A DNA stretch of 64,000 bases from contig OY288160.1 in NCBI GenBank assembly GCA_958439195.1, positions 461,420-525,419 of the forward strand, read 5' to 3'. A program made the translations under genes and the position numbers. Under the pieces are notes generated by a model. The model ran no database searches. It was not told the origin of the DNA and saw only the letters and a list, made by a program, of their open reading frames with translations. Source of the DNA: an uncultured Paracoccaceae bacterium (GTDB taxonomy: Bacteria; Pseudomonadota; Alphaproteobacteria; Rhodobacterales; Rhodobacteraceae). This document shows positions 32,975 through 42,001 of the stretch, in pieces (position 1 is the first letter of the stretch; every line of letters starts with the position of its first letter).

Positions 32975-33748
32975 TCAGTCGCGCCAACTTGACAGCCAGC
33001 CCAGTCCCGAAGATGTCGATCCGGCGGGGCGATACTCGCACCCGACAAAGCCATCGTAGCCCAAAGCGTCCAGTTCGCGCAGGATGCGCCTATCATCCAA
33101 TTCGCCGCTGCACGGTTCGTGACGGAGAGGCACTGCGGCTATCTGGATGTGGCCAATGATCGGCATCATCTGTCGCAAGCCCATCGTAACATCGCCATGC
33201 AAGATCTGACGGTGGTAAATGTCGAATTGCAGTTTGAGGTTCGGCAGGCTCAGTTCGGCGATGAGATCGGCCGCTTGGTTGAAGTCGTTCAGGTAATAGC
33301 CCGGCATATCGCGTTTGTTGATCGGCTCGATCACGATATCCAACCCGGCTTGCCCGGCATGTTCGCAGGCATAGGACAAGGCCTGCCGATAGGCGGTGGC
33401 GGCGCCGGGATCCGACCTGTCCGCAAGGCCCGCCATCATGTGCAGGCGACGCACACCGGTGGCCTGAGCATAAAGCAGTGCCGTGGCAACGGAGGAGCGA
33501 AAATCTGCGCCCCGGCCTGGCAGGGCGGCAAGACCGCGTTCCCCGGCGGCCCAATCGCCCGGTGGAAGGTTGAACAAGGCTTGCGTCAAGCCATTCTTGG
33601 AAAGGGCCTCTGCGACCTCGCTCGGTTCATGATCATAGGGAAAGAGATACTCCACCGCATCGAACCCGGCCTGTGCGGCCGCAGCGAAGCGATCAAGAAA
33701 GGGTACTTCGTTGAACATCATCGTCAGATTGGCGGCAAAGCGTGGCAT
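32975..33748 (-). CDS. otnI: 2-oxo-tetronate isomerase (hydroxypyruvate isomerase family)
   Basis: The 257-aa length is that of HyI/OtnI. The sequence opens PRFAANLTMMFNEVPFLDRF and has EYLFPYDHEP (about 33), LHMMAGLA (about 101), IEPINKRDMPGYYLND (about 142; the glutamate is a metal ligand), LQFDIYHRQI (about 175) and GCEYRPAGST (about 238). OtnI interconverts 2-oxo- and 3-oxo-tetronate in the cytoplasm, between LtnD and OtnK. The gene is four bases downstream of ltnD. Confidence 0.9.
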   Translation of the reverse strand: MPRFAANLTMMFNEVPFLDRFAAAAQAGFDAVEYLFPYDHEPSEVAEALSKNGLTQALFNLPPGDWAAGERGLAALPGRGADFRSSVATALLYAQATGVRRLHMMAGLADRSDPGAATAYRQALSYACEHAGQAGLDIVIEPINKRDMPGYYLNDFNQAADLIAELSLPNLKLQFDIYHRQILHGDVTMGLRQMMPIIGHIQIAAVPLRHEPCSGELDDRRILRELDALGYDGFVGCEYRPAGSTSSGLGWLSSWRD

Positions 33749-33751
33749 GGA

Positions 33752-34675
33752 TCATGCGTCCTTTGCGGGCAAGCCGGGCAAGTCCAGCCCCGCCAGCGTG
33801 GCAATCATGCGCGCGACGGACGCATCATCATCGCGCCCCATTCCTGCAGCGGCGGTCATCACGAACATCTGCAGGGCCATCGACGCGATCGGAGTGGGGA
33901 ATTTCAATCCGCGCCCGATATCCGACACGATCCCGAGATCCTTGGTGAAGATGTCGACTGCGCTTTTGGGCGCGTAATCGCCTTCAAGGATGTGGGGCAC
34001 ACGGTTTTCAAACATCCATGAATTGCCGGCGGATGCGGTGATCACCTCGTAAACCCTCGCGATGTCCAGGTTCATCGCCTTTGCAAAGGTAATCGCTTCG
34101 CAGGCAGCGGCGATATGGACGCCCGCAAGCAATTGATTGACGATCTTGAAGGCGGCCCCTGTGCCCGCATCGGGGCCAAGTTCATAGACCTTGGCGGCGA
34201 TGCAATCCAGAACCGGGCGGGCCCGCAGGAAGGCCGTTGGAGAACCCGATGCCATGACCGTGAGGTCGCCCGCAGCCGCACGGACCGCGCCGCCGCTGAT
34301 GGGAGCGTCGAGATAGCCCAGATCCAACGCCGCCGCACGGGCCGCGAAATCATGCGCCGCGTCGGGCGACATGGTGGCGCAAGACATCAGAACGGCGCCC
34401 TTGGCTGCCGTGGCAGCCGCGCCCTGAGGACCGAACAGCACCGACTCTGTCTGCGTCGCGTTAACCACGACACAGAGGACGACATCGGCATTGTCGGCTG
34501 CTTCGGCCGGACTTGCCGCAGTTTGCCCACCCTTTTCGGCGAGGCTGGACATGGTATCGGGGTTCACGTCGAACCCTGTCACCGAAAAACCGCCGCGCAG
34601 CAGTGATGCGGCCATTCCAAATCCCATGGAACCAAGGCCGATCACGCAAACCTTCAGGGGTGTTGGGGTGGTCAT
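33752..34675 (-). CDS. ltnD: L-threonate dehydrogenase
   Basis: The 307-aa beta-hydroxyacid dehydrogenase has VIGLGSMGFGMAASLLRGGF (about 11), LDAPISGGAVRAAAGDLTVMA (about 122) and the catalytic lysine in GAAFKIVNQLLAGVH (about 173). With otnI, otnK and otnC around it, the family member is LtnD, which oxidises L-threonate at C2 with NAD to 2-oxo-tetronate. It is divergent from otnK across 211 bases that contain a LacI-type operator. Confidence 0.88.
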   Translation of the reverse strand: MTTPTPLKVCVIGLGSMGFGMAASLLRGGFSVTGFDVNPDTMSSLAEKGGQTAASPAEAADNADVVLCVVVNATQTESVLFGPQGAAATAAKGAVLMSCATMSPDAAHDFAARAAALDLGYLDAPISGGAVRAAAGDLTVMASGSPTAFLRARPVLDCIAAKVYELGPDAGTGAAFKIVNQLLAGVHIAAACEAITFAKAMNLDIARVYEVITASAGNSWMFENRVPHILEGDYAPKSAVDIFTKDLGIVSDIGRGLKFPTPIASMALQMFVMTAAAGMGRDDDASVARMIATLAGLDLPGLPAKDA

Positions 34676-34750
34676 GCGCGTGGCCTTTGCAGTTTGGTGT
34701 GATGGGCAAAGCGCGCAGAAAAAGTGCGTTCACCTTGACTTTCGGCGAGT

Positions 34751-34768
34751 GGTAACGTTCCCATAAGC
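34751..34768. promoter_or_regulatory. LacI-type operator in the ltnD-otnK region
   Basis: The word AACGTTCCCATAAGC here matches AACGTTCTCATAAGC near 37000 upstream of the second importer at 14 of 15 positions. The AACGTT core with a central CG is typical of LacI-family operators. The regulator at 42002 is the obvious candidate. Confidence 0.65.
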
Positions 34769-34886
34769 TGGTTAGCGCAGGATTGGCGTCGAACGCAAGC
34801 CTTTCCTCTGCCGGTTGGCATGGCCCGGACAGGCCGTTCCGGCTGTGTAAAACGGGGGCGTGGATGCCCTATAGAAAGGAACGCCA

Positions 34887-36158
34887 ATGCGGTTGGGCGC
34901 AGTAGCAGATGACATCACCGGTGCGACGGATCTATGCCTCATGCTGTCGCGCGGCGGGCTCAGGACGGTGCAGATCATGGGCCTGCCCAGCGGTCCATTT
35001 CCCGATGCCGATGCGGTGGTGATCGCGCTGAAGTCGCGTTCTATTCCGGCCGAGCGAGCGGTCGAGCAATCGGTGGCAGCGGCACAAGCCTTGCGGGCCG
35101 CAGGGGCGGAGCAGGTCTTGTTCAAGTATTGTTCGACCTTTGACAGCACGGACGACGGAAACATCGGGCCTGTCGCGGAGGCGCTGATGCATGTCATGGG
35201 AGGCGACCTGACGATTGCCTGCCCGTCCTTTCCCGAGGCGGGGCGGACCACCTATCGGGGCCATCTTTTTGTCGGTGACCTGTTGTTGTCCGACAGCCCG
35301 CTCAAGGACCATCCCTTGAACCCGATGCATGATGCAAATCTGGTCCGGGTGCTGGGACGTCAAACCGACCTTCCCATCGGCCTTGTCCCGATCGGCGTGA
35401 TCCGGAAGGGCGCGGCAGCCATTCGCACCCACTTTGCCAAAGAGCGGGCAGACGGCAAGCGCATCCTTATCGTCGACACTCTGGAAAACGAGGATCTGCA
35501 TGTGATCGCGGCGGCTTGCGCGGACATGCCGCTCGTGACTGGTGGCTCTGGCATAGCCATGGGCCTTGCCGCAAACTTTACAGCGTCGGGCAAGGTCGTG
35601 CCCCGGCCCGCCCCGCGCAGCATGGTTGCCCGCGCTGGGCGGTCGGTTGTTCTGGCGGGATCGTGTTCATCGGCGACACGTGGGCAGATCGCAGCGGCCA
35701 AGGCGGCGGGCCTGCCTGCGATGGCGCTTGATGTGTCGGCATTGGCCGAAGGGAGGCAGTCGGTCAAGGATCTGACCGACTGGATCATTGCGCAGCCGGA
35801 GAACAGCATTCCCGTCCTGTATTCCAGTGCGGATCCCGAGGTGCTCGCCTTGGTGCAGGCAAGTTTGGGCCAGCACGAATCCGGCCGCATCGTGGAAAAC
35901 GCCCTGGCCGATGTTGCACAGGGGCTGTTGGCCCACGGGTTTTGCAGATTCATCGTGGCGGGGGGCGAGACTTCCGGTGCAGTCGTGGCTGCGCTCGGGG
36001 TCACGATGTTGGAAATCGGACCGGAAATTGCTGCAGGGGTGCCGTGGACGCGCAGCGTTGGCGGTCCTGATATCGCCCTGGCGTTGAAATCCGGCAATTT
36101 CGGCGGGCCGGATTTTTTCCTGACCGCGTGGTCCCTGCTGGAGCCTGCCAATGTCTGA
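34887..36158 (+). CDS. otnK: 3-oxo-tetronate 4-kinase (DUF1537)
   Basis: The 423-aa protein follows the E. coli YgbK/OtnK pattern as I recall it: GAVADDITGATDLCLMLSRGG (residue 4), FKYCSTFDSTDDGNIGPV (about 79), VTGGSGIAMGLAANF (about 217) and VAGGETSGAVVAALGV (about 356), the last being the ATP-binding loop. The start has AAAGGAA upstream. It phosphorylates 3-oxo-tetronate at O4 for the OtnC decarboxylase, whose gene overlaps its 3' end. Confidence 0.92.
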   Translation: MRLGAVADDITGATDLCLMLSRGGLRTVQIMGLPSGPFPDADAVVIALKSRSIPAERAVEQSVAAAQALRAAGAEQVLFKYCSTFDSTDDGNIGPVAEALMHVMGGDLTIACPSFPEAGRTTYRGHLFVGDLLLSDSPLKDHPLNPMHDANLVRVLGRQTDLPIGLVPIGVIRKGAAAIRTHFAKERADGKRILIVDTLENEDLHVIAAACADMPLVTGGSGIAMGLAANFTASGKVVPRPAPRSMVARAGRSVVLAGSCSSATRGQIAAAKAAGLPAMALDVSALAEGRQSVKDLTDWIIAQPENSIPVLYSSADPEVLALVQASLGQHESGRIVENALADVAQGLLAHGFCRFIVAGGETSGAVVAALGVTMLEIGPEIAAGVPWTRSVGGPDIALALKSGNFGGPDFFLTAWSLLEPANV

Positions 36159-36792
36159 CGAAACTAGAGCGCGAGACGAAATATGTCGTGTCGGTGCGTC
36201 CCTTTTCGACCGGGGTCTCACTGCAGGATCAAGCGGCAATATATCGGTGCGGTTGCCAGATGGTGGTTGGCTCATGACACCCACCAATGCCTCGCTTGGT
36301 GCACTGGAGCCGACGCGCCTTTCGCGGTTTGACGCTGATGGGCGGCTGATTTCCGGGGATGCCCCGACCAAAGAGGCGTTCCTGCATTTTTCAATGTATG
36401 GCGAGCGGGCCGATGCGGCGGCTGTCGTGCATCTCCATTCCAGCCATGCAACGGCTGTCAGCATCTTGCGCGATGTGGACCCGAATGATGTGCTGCCGGC
36501 CCTGACCGCCTATTATGTGATGCGGGTCGGGCGGTTGCCTCTGGTGCCCTATTTCGCGCCTGGGGATGCCGACCTTGCCCATGCCGTACGGGCCTTGGCC
36601 AGCCAGCATCATGCCGTGCTTCTGGCCAATCACGGGCCGGTGGTCGCGGGCACGTCGTTGGCCAATGCACAATATGCGACGGAAGAACTGGAAGAAACCG
36701 CAAAGCTGTTCCTGATGCTGCAAAACCATGCCTTGCGGACGCTGACCCCCGAACAGGTGGGTGACCTGCGAAAGCGATTCAATCTCGCCTGA
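36151..36792 (+). CDS. otnC: 3-oxo-tetronate-4-phosphate decarboxylase (class II aldolase family)
   Basis: The 213-aa protein has GLTAGSSGNISVRL (about 22), TPTNASLGAL (about 43), PTKEAFLHFSMY (about 70), the zinc-binding VHLHSSHA (about 90) and LLANHGPVVAG (about 153). This is the fuculose-1-phosphate aldolase/OtnC family. OtnC decarboxylates 3-oxo-tetronate 4-phosphate to dihydroxyacetone phosphate. It starts eight bases before the otnK stop. Confidence 0.9.
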   Translation: MSDETRARDEICRVGASLFDRGLTAGSSGNISVRLPDGGWLMTPTNASLGALEPTRLSRFDADGRLISGDAPTKEAFLHFSMYGERADAAAVVHLHSSHATAVSILRDVDPNDVLPALTAYYVMRVGRLPLVPYFAPGDADLAHAVRALASQHHAVLLANHGPVVAGTSLANAQYATEELEETAKLFLMLQNHALRTLTPEQVGDLRKRFNLA

Positions 36793-36984
36793 CCGGGCGG
36801 CTGTTTTTTGAGGTGTCACCCAGCACTGGGAACCTTGGATTGGGGGCCAGTGTTTCGGCCTTTGGTTGGGTAGGAAACCAGCGCTGGCCAGACTTCTGAT
36901 CTTGCAAAGGAATCTTCCGACACGCCAATCGAGGGCGTGTTGTACGAGAAAGATGTTGACGGGTCAGGTTAGATATGCACTTTT

Positions 36985-37015
36985 GGGAACGTTCTCAGGG
37001 AACGTTCTCATAAGC
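36985..37015. promoter_or_regulatory. tandem LacI-type operators of the second importer
   Basis: GGGAACGTTCTC occurs twice in a row (36985-36996 and 36998-37009), each centred on the palindrome GAACGTTC and 13 bases apart. The second copy is followed by ATAAGC, as is the operator at 34751. They lie 40-64 bases upstream of the ATPase start, next to a possible promoter. The LacI-family gene at 42002 is in the same transcription unit. Confidence 0.72.
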
Positions 37016-37048
37016 GAACCGACCCTGAGTGCATGGGAGGAGACCACA

Positions 37049-38602
37049 ATGTTAGGTGCGAGGCACGACGCTGCGCGAGCAGTCGGCGAAGCGCATTCTG
37101 TCGCCCTTTTGGCCGAAGGCCTGCGTAAGGCCTATGGCGCGACGGTGGCGCTGGAGCATGCCGACATTTCGCTTGCTGCGGGCAAAGTCCATGCTCTTCT
37201 GGGCGAAAATGGCGCGGGGAAGTCGACGCTTGTTCGTATCCTGACAGGGGCGGTTCGCCCGGATGCGGGAACCCTTGAACTGAACGGCTCTTACTATGCG
37301 CCACAGACCTTGATCGAGGCGCGAAGCTATGGCGTGGCGACAGCCTTTCAGGAACTGAGCCTGGTTCCGAACCTGACGGTGGCGCAAAATCTGCTGCTGC
37401 CCGATATGCCCCGAGGGCCGCTCGGGCTGGTCTCATTCCGGCGTGTTTTGGAGATGGGCAGCGACATCCTTGCCCGCCACGGCCTGCAGCGGATTGATCC
37501 TGCGACGCAGGTCGCGCTTTTGCCTTTGGCCGAACGGCAACGGATCGAGATTGTTCGCGCGATGGAAAACGCCTCATCGCTGTTGATTCTGGATGAACCC
37601 ACTGCAGCCTTGGCGGAAACCGACTGGCTGTTTGACCGCATCAGGATGATGACGGCACGGAATGTTGCGGTGCTTTATATTTCGCACCGATTGGCCGAGG
37701 TGCGCGAAATTTGTTCTGACGCCACGGTTCTGCGAAACGGACGGTCTATCGCATCTGTCGGGCTGGCGGAAGCATCGGATGACGATATCTTTGAAATGAT
37801 GGTGGGGCGCCGGGTGGACCACACGGCCCGCAATCGTGCGGCCTCGCGTCTAAGCGATGCGGCGCCGCGCCTTTCGGTCAAGGGGCTGAGCGGGCACGGG
37901 CTGAAGGATATTTCATTCGAGCTGCGCCCCGGCGAAGTTCTGGGTATCGCGGCCTTGGAAGGGCAGGGGCAGCGTGGCCTGTTCCGGATGCTTGCAGGGC
38001 TGACCGTGCCAGAGCGCGGTGCCGTGCAGATTGACGGACTCCCCACCACCCTGAGCAGCCCGCGTCAGGCATTGCGGGCAGCGAGCGGCATCGCCTACCT
38101 GCCAGAGGAACGCAAGACGGAAGGTATCCTTGCCGGTCTCACCGCCGCAACGAATGTGGTGCTGCCCGTTCTACCTGGCGCGGCCTATGCCGCGATGATC
38201 ACTCCGCAGGCCGAGCTGCGCGCGGCTGGACCGTCGGCGACCAAAGTCGACATGAGCCCGCGCTATCTTGATTTTGCGATCGGTGATCTTTCCGGCGGCA
38301 ATCAGCAAAAGGCCCTTGTCGCCCGCACCTTGGCGACCGGGGCAAAGACACTGTTGCTGTTCGACCCGACACGTGGCGTCGATGTCGGGACCAAGCAGTC
38401 CATCTATGCCGCCATTCGCGCCTTTGCCGAACAGGGGGGATCGGTGATCTTTTATTCCTCGGAATTGCCCGAGGTGGTTCAACTCGCAGATCGCTGCCTT
38501 GCGCTTTATGACGGGCGGGTTTTCCAGGCCTTTGAGGGTGACGCCATTGCCGAACAGGCGTTGGTTGCGGCCATTCATGGCCATGCCGGGGGTCATCACT
38601 GA
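37049..38602 (+). CDS. CUT2 sugar ABC transporter ATPase
   Basis: The 517-aa protein has two ABC domains: GENGAGKSTLVRIL (about 52) and ILDEPTAALAE (about 178) in the first; a degenerate P-loop (ALEGQGQRGLFR, about 305), GDLSGGNQQKALVARTL (about 412) and LLLFDPTRGVDVG (about 435) in the second. The second Walker B reads FDP rather than DEP, so the catalytic glutamate is missing and that site is probably non-hydrolytic. I chose the ATG at 37049 behind GGGAGGAG. It energises the permeases at 38602 and 39588. Confidence 0.9.
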   Translation: MLGARHDAARAVGEAHSVALLAEGLRKAYGATVALEHADISLAAGKVHALLGENGAGKSTLVRILTGAVRPDAGTLELNGSYYAPQTLIEARSYGVATAFQELSLVPNLTVAQNLLLPDMPRGPLGLVSFRRVLEMGSDILARHGLQRIDPATQVALLPLAERQRIEIVRAMENASSLLILDEPTAALAETDWLFDRIRMMTARNVAVLYISHRLAEVREICSDATVLRNGRSIASVGLAEASDDDIFEMMVGRRVDHTARNRAASRLSDAAPRLSVKGLSGHGLKDISFELRPGEVLGIAALEGQGQRGLFRMLAGLTVPERGAVQIDGLPTTLSSPRQALRAASGIAYLPEERKTEGILAGLTAATNVVLPVLPGAAYAAMITPQAELRAAGPSATKVDMSPRYLDFAIGDLSGGNQQKALVARTLATGAKTLLLFDPTRGVDVGTKQSIYAAIRAFAEQGGSVIFYSSELPEVVQLADRCLALYDGRVFQAFEGDAIAEQALVAAIHGHAGGHH

Positions 38603-39591
38603 TGGCGTTGGCCCAGTTCGAAGTTCAAACCGTGCCGGCGTGGAAAACCCTGTTGATCAAGTCAACGCGCGGTGCTGCCCTGATCGTCGGGATTTATCTG
38701 ATCCTCTATGCCTTCTACGCCTATCAGCAACCAAGGGCCCTATCGGCGTCGTCATTTGCGTCGCTGATGAACAACACGGCCCCGCTTGCCTTGGCTGCGG
38801 CGGGGCAGGCGCTTGTCGTGATCAGTCGCGGCTTTGATCTTTCGGTCGCAGGGGTGATTTCCATCTGCAACGTGACGCTTGCCGTCTATCCGTTGGAGGG
38901 ACCGGGCGGTGCCCTTATGTCGGCTTTGCTGTGCATGGCTATTGGGCTGACCGTCGGCGCCGTGAATGGCGTACTGGTGGCAGTGCTGCGGCTGCAATCC
39001 ATTGCCGCGACGCTGGCGACGATGATCATCTGTCAGGGGATTGCCCTTGTCATTCTGAAAGCACCCGGCGGATCCGTGGCGAACTGGATCGCGGATGAGA
39101 TGACTGGCCGTCTGGCAGGCGTGATCCCGGTGTCGGGCCTGGTGGTCGCGCTTGTGATCGGGACTTGGCTTTTGCTTCGGCGCAGCAATTTCGGCCTGTC
39201 GCTGTATGCGATCGGGGCGGATGAGCATTCTGCTGCGCTATCCGGGATCAACACCCGGCGTGTGCGGTTCCTGACCTTTGTCATAGCGGGGGCAATCTAT
39301 GGGCTGGCCGGGTTCATGTTGAGCGCGCAGACCGCGACCGGCAACCCAACTGCGGGCACGCCACTTCTGATGCTGTCCTTCGCGGCGGTGGCCTTGGGGG
39401 GCACCTCACTTTCTGGTGGGAAGGGTGGGTTGTTTGCCGCAGTGATGGGGGCCGCGGTGTTGATGCTTTTGCAGAAGGTGCTGTTCTCGTTCGGGATTTC
39501 GTCATTTTACACTGGCATGTTTCAGGGCGTCGCGTTGATTTGCGCCGTGGTGTTCAGCGGCCTTCTCACGCGGTTGGGAGAGGTGAAATGA
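38602..39591 (+). CDS. CUT2 sugar ABC transporter permease 1
   Basis: The 329-aa protein is a BPD_transp_2 permease with about nine membrane helices and the motifs ALVVISRGFDLSVAGVISI (about 70), AIGADEHSAALSGI (about 203) and ALGGTSLSGGKGGL (about 262). Its ATG overlaps the last base of the ATPase stop. It pairs with the next permease as a probable heterodimer. Confidence 0.92.
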   Translation: MALAQFEVQTVPAWKTLLIKSTRGAALIVGIYLILYAFYAYQQPRALSASSFASLMNNTAPLALAAAGQALVVISRGFDLSVAGVISICNVTLAVYPLEGPGGALMSALLCMAIGLTVGAVNGVLVAVLRLQSIAATLATMIICQGIALVILKAPGGSVANWIADEMTGRLAGVIPVSGLVVALVIGTWLLLRRSNFGLSLYAIGADEHSAALSGINTRRVRFLTFVIAGAIYGLAGFMLSAQTATGNPTAGTPLLMLSFAAVALGGTSLSGGKGGLFAAVMGAAVLMLLQKVLFSFGISSFYTGMFQGVALICAVVFSGLLTRLGEVK

Positions 39592-40601
39592 CGCAAACCC
39601 CTGAACCGACACCCTTTACCCAAGCAGGTGACACCAGGACCAGCGCGAAGATAAGCCGCGATACGATCAGTGCGGTATCAGTCGCCGTGCTGTGCGTGCT
39701 GCTGCTTTTGAGCGCGCGTCTGGTCAGTCCGGCGCTGGGATCTTGGACACAGGTGGAAACCGTTCTTGTGCTGGGCTTCTTTCTGGTCGTCCTGTCTTAC
39801 GGTCAGGGCCTGGTGATTCTGTCCGGTGGGCTGGATCTTTCGCTGCCCGCCACGATCACGCTTGGCGGCATTCTGGCGACAAGCTGGGTGGGCGCGAATG
39901 ACCCGAATGCCTGGTATTTGCTGCCGGTGGTTCTGATGATCTGTGGACTTGTCGGTCTGATGTCCGGGATCGGTGTGGTCTGGTTGAAAGTGCCGCCGTT
40001 CATCATGACGATGGCCATGTCGATCATCGTCGCCTCGGCCCTGCTGGGATACACCAACGGCACACCGCGCGGGGCAGCGCCTACGGCAGCGGTCGCATTG
40101 ATGAAAACCGAACTGCTGGGTCTGCCGACGCCGGTGATCGTGCTGGTGGCCTTTGTCGCCATGGGCTGGCTGTTTCAAAGCCGGTCGATTTATGGCCGAT
40201 ACCTTTACGCCATTGGAACCAATCTGGACGCGGCCCGCATTGCAGGGGTGCCGGTCACCATGATGCAGATCCTGCCCTATGTCATCAGCGCCATGTGCGC
40301 CGGTTTCGTGGGCATTGCGCTGGTGGGCTATTCGAGCGGCGCCACTCTTCGCATGGGGGATGACTACCTTTTGCCATCCATCGCGGCAGTGGTGATTGGC
40401 GGGTCGTCCATTCTGGGTGGGCGCGGCACCAACCTTGGCACCGTTGGCGGCGCGATTCTGCTGACAACACTGGGCACGATCATTTCGGCTCTTGGCATGG
40501 AGTTTGGCCTTCGGACGGTCATCGAAGGTTCGATCGTACTCTTCGCACTTCTTCTGCTGCGCGAAGAGCTTTTTCAAAAACTGCGCAATCTTTGGCGCTG
40601 A
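39588..40601 (+). CDS. CUT2 sugar ABC transporter permease 2
   Basis: The 337-aa permease overlaps the previous gene by four bases (ATGA). It has a hydrophilic N-terminal 25 residues and about nine helices, with LVILSGGLDLSLPATITLGG (about 74), AIGTNLDAARIAGV (about 206) and VIGGSSILGGRGTNLGT (about 266). It forms the channel with permease 1. Confidence 0.92.
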   Translation: MTQTPEPTPFTQAGDTRTSAKISRDTISAVSVAVLCVLLLLSARLVSPALGSWTQVETVLVLGFFLVVLSYGQGLVILSGGLDLSLPATITLGGILATSWVGANDPNAWYLLPVVLMICGLVGLMSGIGVVWLKVPPFIMTMAMSIIVASALLGYTNGTPRGAAPTAAVALMKTELLGLPTPVIVLVAFVAMGWLFQSRSIYGRYLYAIGTNLDAARIAGVPVTMMQILPYVISAMCAGFVGIALVGYSSGATLRMGDDYLLPSIAAVVIGGSSILGGRGTNLGTVGGAILLTTLGTIISALGMEFGLRTVIEGSIVLFALLLLREELFQKLRNLWR

Positions 40602-40643
40602 CCAGAACGACACAAGACGATCATCACGGAGGAGGAGACCACG

Positions 40644-41864
40644 ATGAACATCAACCGCATGAAGACATCAGTCGCGACCGCAGCCCTTGCTGCGGCAAGC
40701 CTGACCTGGGCCGCGCAGGCGCAGGCGCAGGATGGCGAAAAGTTCAAAATCTATCTGAGCCTCAGCTATTCCGGCAACGCATGGCAGTCCGAGGCTGCGA
40801 ATATCGTCAAGGCGCTGGCTGCGACCCCGCCCTATGACACGCAGGTCGAACTGATCGAGAACATCTCGGGCACTGACCCACAGGCGCAGATCGCGGCCTA
40901 TGAGAGCATGATCGACGATGGGGCTGATGCGATCATCAGCTTTCCGATTTCGTCCACCGCGCTGAACCGCACCATCCGTCGCGGGTGCGATGAGGGTGTG
41001 CTGTTCTTCATGTATGACGGCACAGTGACCGAAGATTGCGCCTATAACGTCAGCTTCCTGTCGGCGGGTTTCGGCGAGAATACGGCGCAGGCGCTGGTGA
41101 ATGAACTGGGTGGCAAGGGCAAGATCTTCCTGTCGCGCGGCGTTCCCGGCAACTCGGTCGATCAGCGGCATACGGATGGCGCGATGAGCGTGTTCAGCAA
41201 GTATCCGGGCATCGAGATCGTGGCAGAATACTATTCCTTCTGGGATGACCGGACGACCCAGCAGGAAACCGCAAAGGCGCTGGCCGCCCATCCGCAGGTT
41301 GATGGTGTCTGGGCCCAGGCTGGGGAATATGGTGTCATTCAGGCGCTTCTGGATGCGGGCCGCCCTCTGGTGCCGATGACGGGCGAGAACTCGGCCGGCT
41401 TCCGCCGTGCGCTTGCCGATCCGGAAATGCAGGCCAAGGGTCTGCGGGGGGTGTCTTCGGGATCGGGTCCGGCACAGTCGGGCTATGCGTTCAAACTGGC
41501 GATGGAAATCTTGACCGGTCAGCGCGAACTTGAACCGCAGAACATCGAATACCCGCTGCCCTGGGTGCCTGCGGCCGAGGTGAAGATCTGTGAAGGCGAC
41601 AGCTATACCGACGGGTGCAACGTGTTCCCCGAAAGCAAGGTGCCGTCTTCTTTCGTGAGTGAGGTGCTGAACCCTGTGCTGCTGCCCGAAATCAACGTCG
41701 AGTCCGCGTTGAACGGGACGCCGGTTCCGGGTGCCACGATCCAGCCGCTGCCTGCAGATGTGGTGGTGACCGCCAATAACGAGCCGGGCATCAACTGCGA
41801 CCCGTGCGAGGCAGCACCGGATCTGTACAAGCTGACCAAGGTTGAAGCGACGGTTCAGCCGTAA
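40644..41864 (+). CDS. periplasmic sugar-binding protein of the second importer
   Basis: The 406-aa precursor has a signal peptide ending AQAQAQ (about 28). The mature part has a type I binding fold (SLSYSGNAWQSEAANIVKAL, DGADAIISFPISSTALNRTI, VSSGSGPAQSGYAFKLAMEI). It is about 80 residues longer than usual. It carries several cysteines, including a CEGDSYTDGC pair (about 316-325) and NCDPCE near the C terminus (about 389). These may form disulphides. GGAGGAG lies upstream. The ligand is unknown; the operon suggests a sugar acid. Confidence 0.88.
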   Translation: MNINRMKTSVATAALAAASLTWAAQAQAQDGEKFKIYLSLSYSGNAWQSEAANIVKALAATPPYDTQVELIENISGTDPQAQIAAYESMIDDGADAIISFPISSTALNRTIRRGCDEGVLFFMYDGTVTEDCAYNVSFLSAGFGENTAQALVNELGGKGKIFLSRGVPGNSVDQRHTDGAMSVFSKYPGIEIVAEYYSFWDDRTTQQETAKALAAHPQVDGVWAQAGEYGVIQALLDAGRPLVPMTGENSAGFRRALADPEMQAKGLRGVSSGSGPAQSGYAFKLAMEILTGQRELEPQNIEYPLPWVPAAEVKICEGDSYTDGCNVFPESKVPSSFVSEVLNPVLLPEINVESALNGTPVPGATIQPLPADVVVTANNEPGINCDPCEAAPDLYKLTKVEATVQP

Positions 41865-41875
41865 CCCACCAAACA

Positions 41876-41912
41876 GGGCTGCCCGGCTGTCAGATTGACA
41901 GTCGGGCAGCCC
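41876..41912 (+). terminator. strong hairpin after the binding-protein gene
   Basis: Seventeen-base arms (GGGCTGCCCGGCTGTCA / TGACAGTCGGGCAGCCC, one mismatch) flank a GAT loop, 11 bases after the binding-protein stop. No T run follows. It may attenuate read-through into the lacI gene and protect the upstream mRNA. Confidence 0.7.
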
Positions 41913-42001
41913 CTTCGCCGCGCATGGATTGTGATGGACAGCCGTTGTGCAAAATCGCGGATATGAGGATGGAGCCTCTTATTCCGTTGGAGTACGCCAA
42001 G

